A stretch of DNA of 64,000 nt. It comes from Ancylostoma caninum (taxonomy: Eukaryota > Nematoda > Chromadorea > Rhabditida > Ancylostomatidae). The position numbers and the translations under genes were made by a program. The notes beneath the pieces are model-generated. The model was not told the origin of the DNA, did not search any database, and was given only the letters and a program-made list of their open reading frames with translations. Of this stretch, positions 27,901-42,900 are shown piece by piece. Every line of letters begins with the position of its first letter. The first letter of the stretch is position 1. The DNA is taken from NCBI GenBank assembly GCA_037903475.1, contig JBAJFG010000433.1:682001-746000 (forward strand), written 5' to 3'.

Positions 27901-30900
27901 AAAGCGTCCGTAGAGTTTCTAAACGAAATACCTTCGTATTCGTCACGAAAAACAACCATACACATCATCGACATGGTCAAGGGCTCGATCCCCTCCGAGG
28001 CTAAAATTTTTGCATGGCTTGTAGTAGATTCGAGATGATCGACCGTAAAGCACGAAATAACTGTTTATCGGGGTGGAGGACTGGGTAGGACTTTCAGTAC
28101 GGACGTGCGAAAATTTCAGCCTAAAATTTAGACTCGTTCAGAGACGTGGTTGTAGTCGGACACGAATATCAGAAGATCTGGCACATTGAGGTCCCAATTT
28201 TTTTCAGGTTTTCAATAGTAGAAGGTTTGCGTTTTCAAGCTGTACAGCTCGTTTTTCAGAAGCTGCTTCCACCGCGATTCAACTCCGTCGATGAAAACAT
28301 GGAAAAAGGCCATTTTTATCGACGAAACCTCATCTCCGTAATTCCCGTGCTGGATCTTTCCTCTTGAAGTTGGAGACCTGAAAATTCGAGGTAAAGCACT
28401 CTGGGTAGGGTCCATAAAACGTCTATTTACCGGCCTGCAGGACTGAATAGGACTTTCAGTACGGACGTGCGAAAATTTTAGCCTATAACCCCCCACTTTT
28501 CACTGTTCAAATCATACTGTTAAAGTCGTTTAATCACGTCATAACCAATTTTTTGTATGGATAATTCAGTGTCCCACTTTTTCCGTTTTTTCTACCTTTC
28601 TTTCCACCTCCTATTCCACACTAAGGTCCTGATAGTCTGCATCGAAATGAGCGACGAAGTTGAAAGGAAGCGCTCAGTTGTCATAGCTGGCCTACCTGAG
28701 CCGGCAGCAGATCTGCGGGGGCACGATAGAACGAAATTCGAATGGAAGAATATTTGGGAATTATTTGAGGAATTGGATGTGAACACTTCCCCTGTCAGTA
28801 TGTACCGGCTTGGGATTCCCAGTAGTAGCAAGCAGCTCCTGCTGAAGGTAGCCTTTCCAACATTTAGCTATCAACAGACATTTCTTCGCAGTGCCCGTAA
28901 ACTGCGAAATTCATTGAAATTTGCCAATGTGTTCATCCGACCCTCGTCTTAAGAAGAGCGTAAAACTGCTTATGCACTTCGACAGCAAAGGAGACATCTT
29001 GTAAGGACGCAAGGTGGAAAGTATCGCGTAGCCAGAAACAACTTGTTTGACTTGAACACAAGAACTCGAATTCCTCTTGATAATACTTTCTACCCTTCAA
29101 CTCACCACAGACTGCACGATAGAACTAATCTGCCGCTCACGGACCCAGAGGCGATTCTTCCAATTCTGCCAATGCAATGGGTATCAGTGACCGAGATGGT
29201 TCTGGTGGGTTCCCTTCCACATCCACGGCTTCCACACAAACCACTTTAAACTGAGAGGACCGCAAGGTAGCCGAATGAGTAAAAGAATGTGTATGCGTGT
29301 TTACAAACTAAATTGTTTTTCATCCAACTGCAGAAGTATCAAAAACAAAGTGGATGAGCTGATAGCATTCGTGAAATGTTTTGAACCAAGCATAATGACA
29401 TTGCAAGAGACATGGGCAAACGAAACTGTGATTGACGGAATGATCCTTAGCATGCTATAATATTATCAGACTTGATAGGGACGGCAAAGATGGTGGTGTA
29501 GCACTTCTATGTACTGAAAGATCAAATAGGCTTTGAGAGTCTCGATTTGCAATCCAGTAGAGGAGGGATATCATGTCTTTTCGTCGACATTGCATGTGGA
29601 AGTCATAGACTTTGCATTATCAATCTTTACCGCCCTCCAAAAGTTGGAATTCGCGATTGCTCAAATCTGATGGACCATCTTGAAATGCTGATATCAGAAC
29701 GCCACTTTGATATCATCCTTCAGGGTGACTTTGATATTGACATTGACAGGTCTAATTGTGATTCATGGTCTAGTGAGTACATTTCCTTATTTGGAAGTCA
29801 CAAACTCAAACAGTTTGTTACTTCACCAACATGTGGATCACGCACGCTTGACTTAGTGCTATCACACAACCACCAGTTGATATCTAATGTGCACATCAAA
29901 AATCCTTTTTCAAGTTCTGATCATTCTGTCGTTGCCTTCTCAATTCACATCTCCGACAATGCCAGGAAATCCTGTAATAAGTATCGAGATTTCTCAAGCG
30001 CCGACTTCTCCATAATGAAAAGAGAGCTTCGTTCTCGTTAATTGGGAGACCCTTTTCACAACTGCCTCGATATAAATGACATGTACTCAGGGTTTTGTAA
30101 TGTCCTACATACCATCTTCGAAAAATGTGTCCCTCTCCGAATGAAACACGCACTTCCTTCTTTCTTTCCAATGTACATTAAGAAACTATTCACACACAAA
30201 CTTTCTTTTCCATCGTCCACATAAACAAGGCGTTGGGACAAGTACATTAAAGTGTCAACAAAATTAACTCGACTCATTGATAAGTTTTTGAGGGATAAAG
30301 AAAAAAGCTTGGTTTTGAAGATGAAAGGAAAAAAGTTTTACACTTACGTGAATTCTCGCTTGAAAGATAAACCGCCAAAAATCCCAGCATTTATCAACGA
30401 TCTTGGCGAAGGTGCTTTGACTGACTTGCAGAAAAGTGAAGTATTGGCAGAGTACTTTTCATCTGTTCTCACCAAAGACAATGGGAATTTTTCAAAGGTG
30501 GGAAACATTTTCCTCATAATGCCGGGGATGGTGTTAAAGTTTGTGAAAAAGCTGAAATTGTCATCACTCTAACCTTCGATGATATCCCACAGGCTGTCTT
30601 CCTCAAATGTTGTCATGAACTGTTTACCGCTTGCCCATATTTCTAATCGTTTGCTTAAAGGCAGCACTCACGGAAATTCTTCGGTTGAAGATTTGGCGGT
30701 ATATCGGGTTTCTTCAGGGACGATGAACTCATTGACAACGATGAAGTAGCGTGAAACACGCGAGAAACACAGAAAATAATGGCGGTATTTCACGCGTGTG
30801 CATAGCGCGGACGAGTGTTCCGTGATGGTTTCCGCCACGAAACCCTGACAATGGTACGAATTCCATAAACGAGCCTCCGCTGAACCACATGCGTTCTCCC

Positions 30901-33900
30901 TGTCAACGGCGTTAGTTGGCGCGACGGAACCCTAATGCCCAGAGCGGCTGATGTGTCCACGGCTGTATCTTCGCAGGTAGACGGCCATTCAAGGTGTTCG
31001 ACTTACTGTTGCGATTGTCCAGCGGCCAGCTATATGGTAAGCGACTCATTTCAGAAGTGAAAATTTCCGTGAGTGCTGCCTTTAAAGAGGGCCGCTGATT
31101 TGACATTGTCCGCAATTACGAATGCATCTCGATCGGAGCAACCCAAAAGTACCGTACTGGTTGAACTCAGACATCCAAATTACTGAATGTAGTAACATTA
31201 AAACTTGGGAATAAGCTACGACAAAAAACTTTCTTTTGATAAGCACATCAAAGGAATTGTTGTAAAAGCTAGCATTGTGATGTTTCGTCGATTAAAAATT
31301 TTCAAAAATAATTTTCCCATACTACACTGCAAACTTTTCAAGTATGTTCTACCAATACTAGAATACAATTCAGTAATTTGGAGTCCATACCAAGCGAACA
31401 AAATGGATCTCGTTGAAAATGTTCAAAGAACCTTCATCGAATTATTTGCCGCAGATATTTCTCAGAAAAGAGCACTTCAATTTCGATGAATAACGGAGAC
31501 CGCTTGCGCAGATTAGGCCTAGAAAACCTTCGTTTAAGAAGAAGGGCAGTGGATCTTTTCTACTTGTGATGTGGAATGGACAAATTCGTCTTCGCTTTTC
31601 TAATTATTTTGTTATGAAGCCATGTCGAGGAAAACTTGGTAACTCCAGTTTACACGTGCCAATAATCGTAAAAACCGAAAGACAGTTATGTTCATATTTC
31701 GTAAGAGCAAGTAACACTGCAAAACTGCTTCCGCTTGATTTTTTCAGAAGAAAATATTCTGTTAAGAAAATTTCGACGAATAGGGAACTAAGATTATTGT
31801 TGCAGAAGAATAATGAACGCTTCTAATCTTGGAATTCAGCAACAGATATATACCACATTCTACGAAGGAGATGCACACATCATTTCATGACATGCTTATG
31901 CTATTTGATCTGCAGTTATGTTAAACTTGTTCTTGGGCCGCAGAGGGATCTTTGTAGGTTCGACTTCCTCATTATCTTACTCATTTTCTATACGGCAAAG
32001 TGAGACTGGAAGGAGATGGTGCTGTTAAGAACCAACAGATGCGGTGCCTACAATCGTGTCTCACTTGAACCAAGCCACGTAATGTTCAGGTTTAAGAGAC
32101 AATTCGGGCACAGCAACAACCGCTCTGTTTGTGGGAGCAGCTGCGGTTTGATAAAGGTGATTGGCTCACGGTTTCTGCTCTTCTGATCTACTGTCTTTTT
32201 ACCTATTCGAGCCTGCCGAAATTCCTCTGGGGTTCTTTTCTCTCCTTACCTTCTGTATGAGGGGTCACATTGTGAATTACCACGATGAATGAATGAATGA
32301 ATGAATGAATGAATGAATGAATGAATGAATGAATGAATGAATGAAGGAATGAATGAATGAATGAATGAATGAATGAATGAATGATTGAATGAATGAATGA
32401 ATGAATTGTTCTTACAACGCCGGATCAATGCTGCTTGTGCGGATTCGTGGTACCATTGACGCCATTCATGGGGCCCGAGTACTTGTTGAAAGACACGGCA
32501 GAAAAACCGTTCTGTTCGCCTTGCATTTCTTGACATCCGACCGCGTCCCACGTGATCTCATATGGTTGGCTCTGCGAGTACATGGAATACTTGAGAAATG
32601 GGTGCGTTGGATTAAGATGCTGTACCTGAGGCCGTCTAGAGTGGTGGAATGATCGGCAGGGAATAGCAAACCCTTTCCTGTTTGGGAAGGAGTACATCAA
32701 GGCTCGGCGCTCTCACCGCTACTGTTCATACTCTGCGCAGACGTCATCACCAGGGATATTCAGAAGCCGCATCCATGATGTGTGCTATTTAAACGCCGAC
32801 GATGTGATGCTAACGGCAGAGACGAGGGAAGAAATACAGGCGGACGTACAACCATGGAAAGAACGCCTACAAAGTATGGACTGCGGCTGAACATAGCTAA
32901 AACCGAATATATGGAGTGCGAAACAAAGATAGAAGACGGAACCATCTGTGTTGACAGAGATGTAAAAAAGATTGACTGCTTCGAATATCTTGGATTAGGA
33001 GTTGCTTCCACCGGCGATATCCCCCCCCCCCCCAACGCTCACGGATGTGCCAATGCGAATGAAGTGGAGAATGATAACGGGCATATTATGTGAGAAGAAA
33101 ATGCCATGCCGACTCAAGTCCAAAGTCTACCGGACGGTGATAAGCCCAGTCGCCCTTCACGGAACGGAGTGGTGGGCAGCTACGAAGGTCGCCAAGCAGG
33201 TTTTACCAGGGAAGGATACTAGAGAGGTCCAACAATTCGTAAAGTAACGTATACTGTGAAATGCAATTTTCAGTGCTGATCTCAAATCCGTTTCCCTTGT
33301 CTGCTGCGGAGTTCTCGCTGAAGACTTACGTGGCGTGATTCCAGTTTGCGCAGGCAACCAAAATTTGGCTTCTTGGATATAATTTGCCAAAATATCGGGG
33401 GAACTTATCTGGATCTCAGAAAATTTGGGAAGTATTAATCAATTACAGATAAATGACAAGTTTGATATGGTTTTTGCACGTTTTTGTCAGAATATGACTC
33501 CAAAGTCATATCTGGCCCGCCTAAACTAGCCAAAATCATGCCTTGTAACTCTTCGAAAGAGGTCTACAGCAGATAAGGAAAACGGATTTGAGGTCAGCAT
33601 CGAAAACTGCATTTGGCAGTATACATTTCATTACGAGTTGTCGTACCCCCCTAATATCCTTCCCTGATTAGATCCCCTTACGGAGATGCGAATGCTAGCA
33701 TAGCCAATGGGTGTGACGTTACAGGGGTATCAAAAAGTTCCCGGCCGGGATCACGTGCAGATTAGCTACAGCAGTGAAATTTCAAACGAAATAAATGTGC
33801 ATCCCTCAAAGACCAAAACACACTTCATGGTGTCATTTTATTAGACTTGTCCAATTTTATAAGAATTTTTATAACACGAATTTAAACGCCAAAAATAGAT

Positions 33901-36900
33901 TCTTTTTCGTGACTTGTTTCGTTCCTCTGAAGTGCCGTTTCAAATTTTCTCACGGATTCTAATAGCCTCCTAATAGCTAGTCCCTATACCCATTCCATGA
34001 ACTGGCCAAGATAGCGAAATGCTTTCGCATTGTCATGAAGCAATACAATTTTGTGAAAAAAAGATATCTCATTAAAGAGCCTGAATCGCATGGTTGAATT
34101 CCTGCAGTCATTTTCTTTAGCTCGTTTGCGAAAGTGGTAGAACAAAGTAATGCTTCAATTATCCACTCCATTGGGGTTTACATAACGGTGTTTAGGTGAC
34201 GCGATCTTTTCTCTATCCCACAGAACTTTCGAGAAAACTTTCTCACTCTCGTTTCCGTGCTCGATCGCACTGGTCTCAGAGATATGCCCGTCCTGATCCG
34301 CTACTCCACACTTGGGACTTCAAATCTTGGCAGTGAATTTGGCAGTCAAGATCCTACAGAATGTCTTTTTGTCGTCGTGTAATGTCTTCAACAAAACCCC
34401 CAAAAATCTCCTTTTAAAATTCAACTGGAACTTTCTTGTGGAACACCGAAAAGGTTTAGAGACTCAATGTTCTGCGAAGGTTAAAATTATTAGATGGTTG
34501 CCTAGAGAATTTCCGAAGGAAATTTTGAATAGCATAGGTCCTTGCACACTTTCTGCACCTAAAGCCCGTCTGCGACGCTTAATGATTTTTTCTACAACGG
34601 CAGTGATCCGCCTTCATCTTGTCTCTGCTCGTTTATCCGAGGTCACGCCGTTTCTCTCCAACTGTCGTTCCATTAAAAACATTGAGTTCCAAAATTTTAT
34701 GTGCGAATGCTACACCTGTAAAAGATTCAGAAGCCCAATTGCGTTGGTTCGGGCTCGTGCAGCGTAGAGAAGGTGAGTCTGTAGCGAAAACTGTACTCAC
34801 CTAAGAAGTTAGGTGCATCAGACCACGCGGAAGGTGCAAGACTCGCTGGCTAGATTGTGTGAAGTCCAATATGGCTGAAGTGCAACTAACCACAAGGACG
34901 CGTATAATCGGAACAAGTGGAAGAAGGGATGCATTACAGCGGACCCTGCGACTACGTGGGACTAACACTGGGAAGAAGAAGTGAGCGTTTTGCTACAGTA
35001 GCATTGATTCGCAGTTGTCCTATTCAGGGAACAGCAAGAATAGTCAGAATGGCTCAAAAATTGCAAAAAAAAAAGGTTTCATAGTGATCATGAGAAGAAA
35101 CCATGCTCTTGAGCTGCGAATTTTTTTCCGATTTGTTCTATTAACAAGTATTCGGGTAATCACCGAAAGATTCCAACACTTGCATTATTGTCGAGATTCA
35201 ATAAAATAAAATCTGATAAAGGATGCTTCTCTCCCTGAGCCTCATTCGTATCTAGTTCTCATTTGGGTTTGTTACGGACCCTTAGCAGATGCGGTTATTT
35301 CCGGCAAGCTTTCGGCGACGAACGCCTTCGTCAGATCTTAACAACAAGAAATACTACAATATCAGATTTCGTGTTCGTTTTTCTTGAAACCTGCAAAACC
35401 TGAAACCTCTTGCATCTTCGGTAGCACTCATACAATTTCTTCTTCGCCGCACCAGGTTGTTAAGGTGGAAGTGTTTATTCTGACCTAACGTTTCGACGAG
35501 AACCATCTTCTTCAGAGGTCTGAAAGTGGTTCCAGCGTTACTGACCAGTGCACTACAAGGTCGAACGTCTCATCGCATTTCGTTAGTTCTCGACGTTGGC
35601 CCAGGCGAGATACGATGAGAACACCCAAACTCGAGTTTCAACCCACCAATGTTTTGCACCATTTCGCTGGAGTTGCCCGCACTGCTCAAGATCGCTTGCA
35701 GCGGACCAGTGAGTATTACTCAGTGTCCGGATCTCTACATCAGATAGCTCACATAACGATAAAAAAGAAGGTCACTTGTTAATGATAGACATGTTAATTA
35801 TGGACATTCGTTCTTGTTGTTTATTCCCAGATTTCTAGTTGGAATCCAGGCCGCTTCGAGCGCCTTCCTCGCAGAAATTTCGTTTTCTAACGCCAGTACC
35901 TTGCACCTAACATTCAAATTGCTACCTTTATGAGCTTCAATCTTATGCCGCCCTAGCGGAGAATCTAGTGTTCCATGTCTCTTTGTGGCCATATCTTACT
36001 TCTTCTTAATTGGCAGTTCATGTGTGTGTGTGTGCACGAAAACCAGCCATCAATCGGAAAATACCTACACCATTGTGTTCAGCGCGTTGAGTTATATACG
36101 AAAATGTAAATTTTGATTTTTATCTTGAATTACAGGTGTTTTGGGCGACTTCAGTCATGTTCAAACATGTTAATGGTGGTAGGGTGCGCCGGCATCCAAA
36201 AGCGGGGAAACGCCTGGATTCGGATCCAACGGCGTGATAGAGGTGCGCCGGCGTCCAAAAGCGGGGAAGCGCCTGGAGTCGGGTCCAACGTTGTGATAAG
36301 GGTGTACAGGCGTGCAAAAGTGGAGGAACTTCTGAAGATACAGAGTTTATTCAGCCGAGCTGTTCGATCTTGACTACCAGCGTGTGATGGTCGACACCGG
36401 CATCGCAGGGTCGAGTAGCCGTTGGTGCTTGCTATCTCCAATGCTAATTTTCTTGAATCGCACCATTCATCTTCGCTTGTACACACTTTCGTTGCTGTTT
36501 TGAACATATTACGCACAATGGCACGTTTAATAGCATTGGGGTGTGCAGATTTCGCGTAAAGCAAGATGTTCTTGGAGCATTCCTTTCGATAACACTTCTC
36601 ATGCATGATACCATTTGACAACTTTATCTGGGTGTTCAGATAGGAAAGCCATCCACCACGCGGCGTTTCTCGTGTAAGCCGAAAGTACTGCGACTGTTCG
36701 TTCAGAATTTCAAAGTATTCCCCTATTTCAGTTTGTGTTAATGTTATTACACAACAGTCATCAATGTAGCGGCAGTACATAGTTGGCAAGCGAGCGAGTA
36801 CTGGTTCCTCTATTCGAGACATGAAACATATTCTGAGAACTGGCGCAAGTCGCTAACCCATGGCAAGTCCTCTGAGAATCTGGGAAAAGTTTCCCAGATC

Positions 36901-39900
36901 ACTTAAATATGTTATACTTCAAACATTCTCGAATGCGTTGCTGAACCCGAAGGTGTTTATATACCATGCATGTTTATCAGGCAGTTCTGACAGCGCCTGT
37001 AGAGCTGTGTCGTTCTGTACGTTGGTGTACAACGATGTGACGTCGAACGACTCCAATACACGGTTTTGGACAAACCTCGTGTTCTGCAGGTGCTGAAATA
37101 AGTGGTCTGTGTTACACAAATGCGACGGTATTTCGGGGAGTAACTTGCTCACAATTTCATTAAGAAAGCAAGAGATTCTATAGGTGGGTCCGCCTACGCG
37201 GCTTATTATAGGCCTTACCTTGAACACCTCGGCTGACATGGAAGGCATTTCTTGTGCGGATATTTTGTGGGTCTTTACCAAACTGTAAAAGACTGGACAA
37301 CTTGATTGTCCAGTCTTTTACAGTTTGGTAAAGCAATCAGCTCCAGGGCATCTCGTAGATCCAAGCGGATGTGAGGAGGTCTCCCAACGTGGGAGGTACG
37401 CGGAAGAAAGCCTCATGGGTAGTCCGAAATCTTTGCAGCGTGACTCAATTTACGGGCTGGGCCATCTCCCACATATGGGAGAACAAGTACCATACCATCT
37501 TTGGTTGAGTAAGGGAGCCATGTCTTCGCAGAATCCGAACGGTACCCGTTTTCTTCGAGTATGCAAACGACACTGTTCTTTATCGTCACGACATTAGTCG
37601 TGCATAGCTCATCCTTTGTTTTTTTTTTCCGCGTCATATTTGCCTTTACAAAGGCCGGATGTGCGCTACGTGAGTGCACCAGAATGTTGGAGGACGATGG
37701 CTTCTTATACCATAAATACTCAGTCTTCCAGTCACTGATCTTAATTTTTGCACTCAAAAACGAAGGAAACCGTAGTCTTCAGGTCCTTCAAGCGCGAAAA
37801 ACACGTTCTCATCGAACGAATTCGGTCGTTCCAGTCCGCTTCGTTCTGGTGTATCCAATCACAAATTCGTCATTGATATACCGTTTATAGAACAATATAT
37901 CGGATGTTAGTGTGTTCGTTTCGATGTGATCCAAAAAATATTATGGCGACTCACGGAACAACCCTGTTTCCTACTGCTAGACCACGTCTCTGCTCGAAAA
38001 TTTTGTTATTGAAGCAAAAGACGTTGCAAGCGAGTACGGCTTTTAATATAATCCTTATGTCATCCGCATTGATGCCCTTGCCCGATATCTCGGCAAGATG
38101 TTCTTGATACAGGGAAACTTCTGCATCAAACTAGCACTGTTGTTGTTAACGTTCGTGTACAAGGACACAATATCAAAGCTAGCGTAGGACGTCGTTGGTG
38201 GAATCTGGCACTGAGTTGGCGAAGCGAGGAAAGAATCCACGTTCACAATATGTGCTCCCACAAATTGAAGCAGAGGTAATAACAACTCCACAAGCAGATA
38301 GCTTAGTCGTTCGGTTGGTCCTTCTCTCACACGCCTTGTTAAACGCAGTCATGGTGGTTTCAGCGTACGTCTTGGAGTCAGAATGGACATTGTTCGTGAT
38401 ATCTTTGTGGCACGAATGAGCAGCACTTGTCTCCAATTGTGTAGCGTAACCTATCCCTACATCGAAAAAGCTTGGTCAAGCCTTTTTGTTCACTTCTTGT
38501 AAGGTTGGAACGATAGGTTTTCGCGGATTCGCTCAGATATATGAGATGTATGGCAATTACGAGATTGCTGATTCGACTTCGGCAGCAGGGCCGGTAGTAA
38601 AGCCCTCAATGTTGGCAGCCAACTGCTGCCGCCGTGGCTTGAGGTAGCTGCCGACAAATAGCCAGAGGGATGTCGGCATCTTTCTATTCTCAAGCATGTG
38701 CCCTCACGCCGGACAACAGTTTGTTGGCAGCAATGACCTCAGGGCTGCCAGCAGCTCGATTGCTCCCAACACGACCTGAGCCCACGGCGGCAAATCAGAA
38801 AATGAAGAGAGAACATCGGTCATGGTCGGGAGCATGGCGGACGTCGGCGCCTCCTAACAAACCCCATTTCTATGGAATTGTCCTCTTTTTAACAGGAGAA
38901 AAGTGATCCCCTGCACATATTTCTTGTAAGGAAGGTGTTTAAAGGATTAACCAGTTGAACTTGAATTTTTTTAACGCGGCAACATCTACGCTTGTTCTCT
39001 CAACTTCGTCAATCGAATAGCCCGTCAATGGCAATTCCATCACGGCACCGCTACCTACGCCAATTCTCTAAATTCAGACCAGGATTATTGTACCTGTACT
39101 TGTTGGGCATCGCTTGTACCCTCACATGACCTTGGACCACCCCAAATCATCTTACCGTCCACATCGTGCTCTTGCATCCTCCAATTGGATGCCTCTGACA
39201 GTTGTGCAGCGCCAACGCCGCCCAAACAGCGTAATACGTCGGTTTCAAATTCTACATAAAGGTGTCTCTTATTTCTTGCTGTCATCAATTTCTTCCATTC
39301 TTCCTCAATTTCTGTAAAAGGAATGGAAATGGCATGGACGAAAGAATTGTCGTTTGGCGATCAGGTACTGTTCAGCCATTCTGCAATCTCCTTCGTAGTC
39401 TGTAGGTGGACTGGTGCACGCCGCAAAGAGCTTTGTCCACAACAGAACTGTCAATCTTTGGAGATAATTAGTATAATAATATAATATAACAAAAATAACA
39501 TTAAAAAAATCTTCGAGAAACTGGACGGTTTGTTTCAGCACCTGGCTCCAGCTATGTAGAGTACGCTAGTAGCATTCATAGCGAAATTCTGAGAAAAAAG
39601 TGCTTGATTTAAATCACCACTTCACTTTTCCCCGTAGGCAGATACATAACTTTTATGCCTAGTATGAGAAAACCGATGAAAGTGAAATTTTACTTTTCAG
39701 TCAAAAAAAGCCAACTAATGTCATCTATCTCGAGCTTGCGTGAGCCTTCGATAATCCCACAACCAGCTCAAATCCAGATTGGTTGAAATTGGTATGAAAT
39801 CTAAGACTATCAAATGGATCACAAACTTTTTGTCCAGTGTACCTTCCAAGCCAATGTTCAACGAGTGAAGATTTTCATAGTGAAGATCCCCCCCCCCACA

Positions 39901-42900
39901 ATGGAATGAGCCTCTCCTGTTCCTTATGCGGATTCTGAGGAGATACGGGCGTTGATAGAGCGTGGTATATGCGATACTGATCTCATTTACCTGGTGGACG
40001 ATGGTGCACTCAAAAATAGCTAACAATTCCCTTTAGTCCGATTTTAAAAATACAGTTATTACTAGCCACAGACTGTTCCACTGGCTCCTCTAGGTTTCTA
40101 TCCAAGAAAGCAGCGCTCACCTGGTATCCGCATTTGCTTACTAAAACATGCGAATCAGTGGCTCAAGATCGAGGATATTACTCACAGTTCCTTTCTGATG
40201 TACGATATAATAAGAACAGATTCCAATCCATAAATTATCGAAATTTCGTAAATATGGTTGCGCGGCAAGTAAATATATAGAAGCTTCATAAATTATCGAA
40301 ATTTCTTAAATATGTTTGCGTGGCAAGTAAACCTGTTTGAACCTGATGGTGTGCAGTGACTGAGAACCAAGCACAATGAGAAGAATGATGATTAAAAAAT
40401 GACGAGTCCTAAAGGCCATGAGTCCTTTAGGACGACCATGAGTCCTTTCAAGATATGAAGAAGGCGCTCTGACGATAACGAGTTGACTTCATACAAGCAA
40501 AGCAAGCGTTAACACACAGTTCGGCATCAGCCGGGCTTAAATAAGGGAATTGAGCGATGCAAGCCACCTTCGTAATAAACGAGCACCTGTGAAGGTTCCA
40601 TAAAAGATTGCATGATCGTATATGGAGAGCAGGAGGAGCAGCAATACTATGTGAAAAAAATGTCACGATATCATAGAACACTACATGAACGTATAACTAC
40701 CCTAGCTGTGAAATGAATTTATCGCTAACGAACTGGGTGGGTGCTAGTGATCACCACTAGTGTAGTTGTTATTTGTTTCATGTAATATACGTTCTTTTCA
40801 GGATATGAAGAAGGCGCTCTGAGAGGATAACTTTGAAAATTCACCAAAAAATGCAAAAAAGAAACTCTCACCACATGACGAAAACGAAATCATCACCGAA
40901 TGGGTCTTTTATGCAGCATCACAACATAAAAGAAGAAGGAGCAAGACAAACTCACATTAAGTCCCTCCCTGAATTTTTGCGCTCCCATCAAACTGGCTGC
41001 CATTTCAAGAATCGCGCCACCCTTGTGGTAACTGATACCATCGAAAGTTTCGAAGATCTCCGAGGGGGTATCTATGACTGAAGAAAGAGGACGACTTGTT
41101 GCAAAACAATCTTTCCGAAGTGCGTAATCGAAGCCAAGGGTCGCTTGTGCATTCTGCAATCATTTCAATGGGAAAGTACTAATTGAGTGGATGACACACT
41201 TACCCGATGAAGGTCACCGTCGTTTTCAGTGTTAGGAATTGAATTTTCAAAGAAGTTAGCAAAACCTTCATTCAACCACAGTTCTTCCCAATCCTTGAGC
41301 GTCACCATGTTACCAAACCACTGAACACTTAAATTCTTAGAATCCACTAATTGCAATAAAACACTTAAGGATTCTTTGAGCAGTGAAAGTGGAACTGATT
41401 AGGTATGTAGATGTCTACGATGGAAGGCATACGCGAAATCTGTTCCTGCTTCAAGCAATTGCTTTTTTTGTATGAGACGGAACATAAGGCATCTCTGCTA
41501 GAAATAAAACTTTTGATAATTGTATGCTTTTGTGAATGGTTTTGCGTAATCAGAAATTGCTCAGAAAACTCCAGCAGGGATCTTCTGGGGTCGTAGTAAT
41601 TGTGCTATAACTGCCGGTTAACCAGCAGGTCCACTATGATCTTAAAATGGTCCGAAAGAACGGAATTTCGACAACCGGCAGTTTATAGCACAGTTTGTAT
41701 GCCGGTCTTGGGCGCTGCAAAACCATCGGTTTGTTGGATCGCCCAGGCACTGCCATATCGATATTGATAGAGGGCGCACAAAGAGTGCGCAAATGTCTTA
41801 GACGCAGAGAAGGGGACATCCCGGTTATTAAAAAGTCCTCGAGAAGACTTTTTAGATTCCGGTTAAACAAGGTATTGCAGCATGATTTTGCGTTAAAATT
41901 CGGGCTTTTTCCTTGCGCATTTTTACTGTAAAGCTGATACTTCAAATATCCAAGGAAATGAAGTAATTTCCTTCTGTTTGAAGCTCCAAGGTATCCTCTT
42001 TGCCTCCAAAACGAAGAGCCAGCTCCCACAGTGCATTCAGTCTCCTTTTACAAGTACGAGAGGTTAATGGAAAAGATAGAAATGAAACCTTCATGGTTTG
42101 AACGTCCACTAACAAGGTTCTACAGCATGTATACCAGTAATTGGTCAGTCGCTATTACACCGAACGCTTCTAGGGCACCTCCCACCAGCTACGATACAGT
42201 TGCTCTGTTCTGGGCCACATGATACTTCCAGTATGTGGAATGTATTTCAGTTCCGATACAGCTTTGCCTCAGAATGGTTTTGAAATATAAACTTTTATTC
42301 GAAACAGAAAACGGACTAAACGTAGAAGAAACACGTATTGACAGTGGCGAAGAATACACCGTTGGATTCTTTCGTCATTGCCTGGTTTTAGAAACCGTAC
42401 AATCACGAACACTGTGGTAGACGATGACTGCTGTCCAACACGAATGTTTTCTCCTCTCTGAGGCCGGTTTTTGCAATTAGGTGAGGACCACAAGAATGTA
42501 GTTCAAATGATGACTGGAATGTGGTTATATCTTGGTTATGAGTCGGTTGACCTACGTACCCGGCAGTTGTCTGAGGACGCAACTTTCTCTATAACCGTCG
42601 GTTCTGGCGCAATTACTACGGCCCTTGGTTGTTTAGGAAGCGGGTAGCCCTTTAAATGACCACTATGTACCGACTGAAAAGCAGCTCGGAGCAAAATGAC
42701 CACATTATTTCGTGGTTTCCAAAAACTCGTCTCACCAAACATTGTATGACGCCAGGTCAGGGGTCCTACTGTTTTCAGCTTGGCCAATGTTTGTGTGCTA
42801 CCACTGGAACATATTTTGAGAAGCAAAGTTCTTTTTCGAAGCTCTTGATTTCTTTGTGAGCCTAGACATTCCAAGAAGGGCATTACTGAATTGATGAATG

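Noticed and set aside
27805..28000. tRNA gene suggested by GGTTCGATCC words
   Set aside because: Only a B-box-like word is present; no A box, anticodon arm or acceptor stem can be drawn.
32246..32551. Minus-strand ORF with FIHS repeats
   Set aside because: It is the translation of the (GAAT)n microsatellite.
33727..34171. Third mariner element
   Set aside because: Only one terminus-like sequence is visible; no matching inverted end and no transposase motif.
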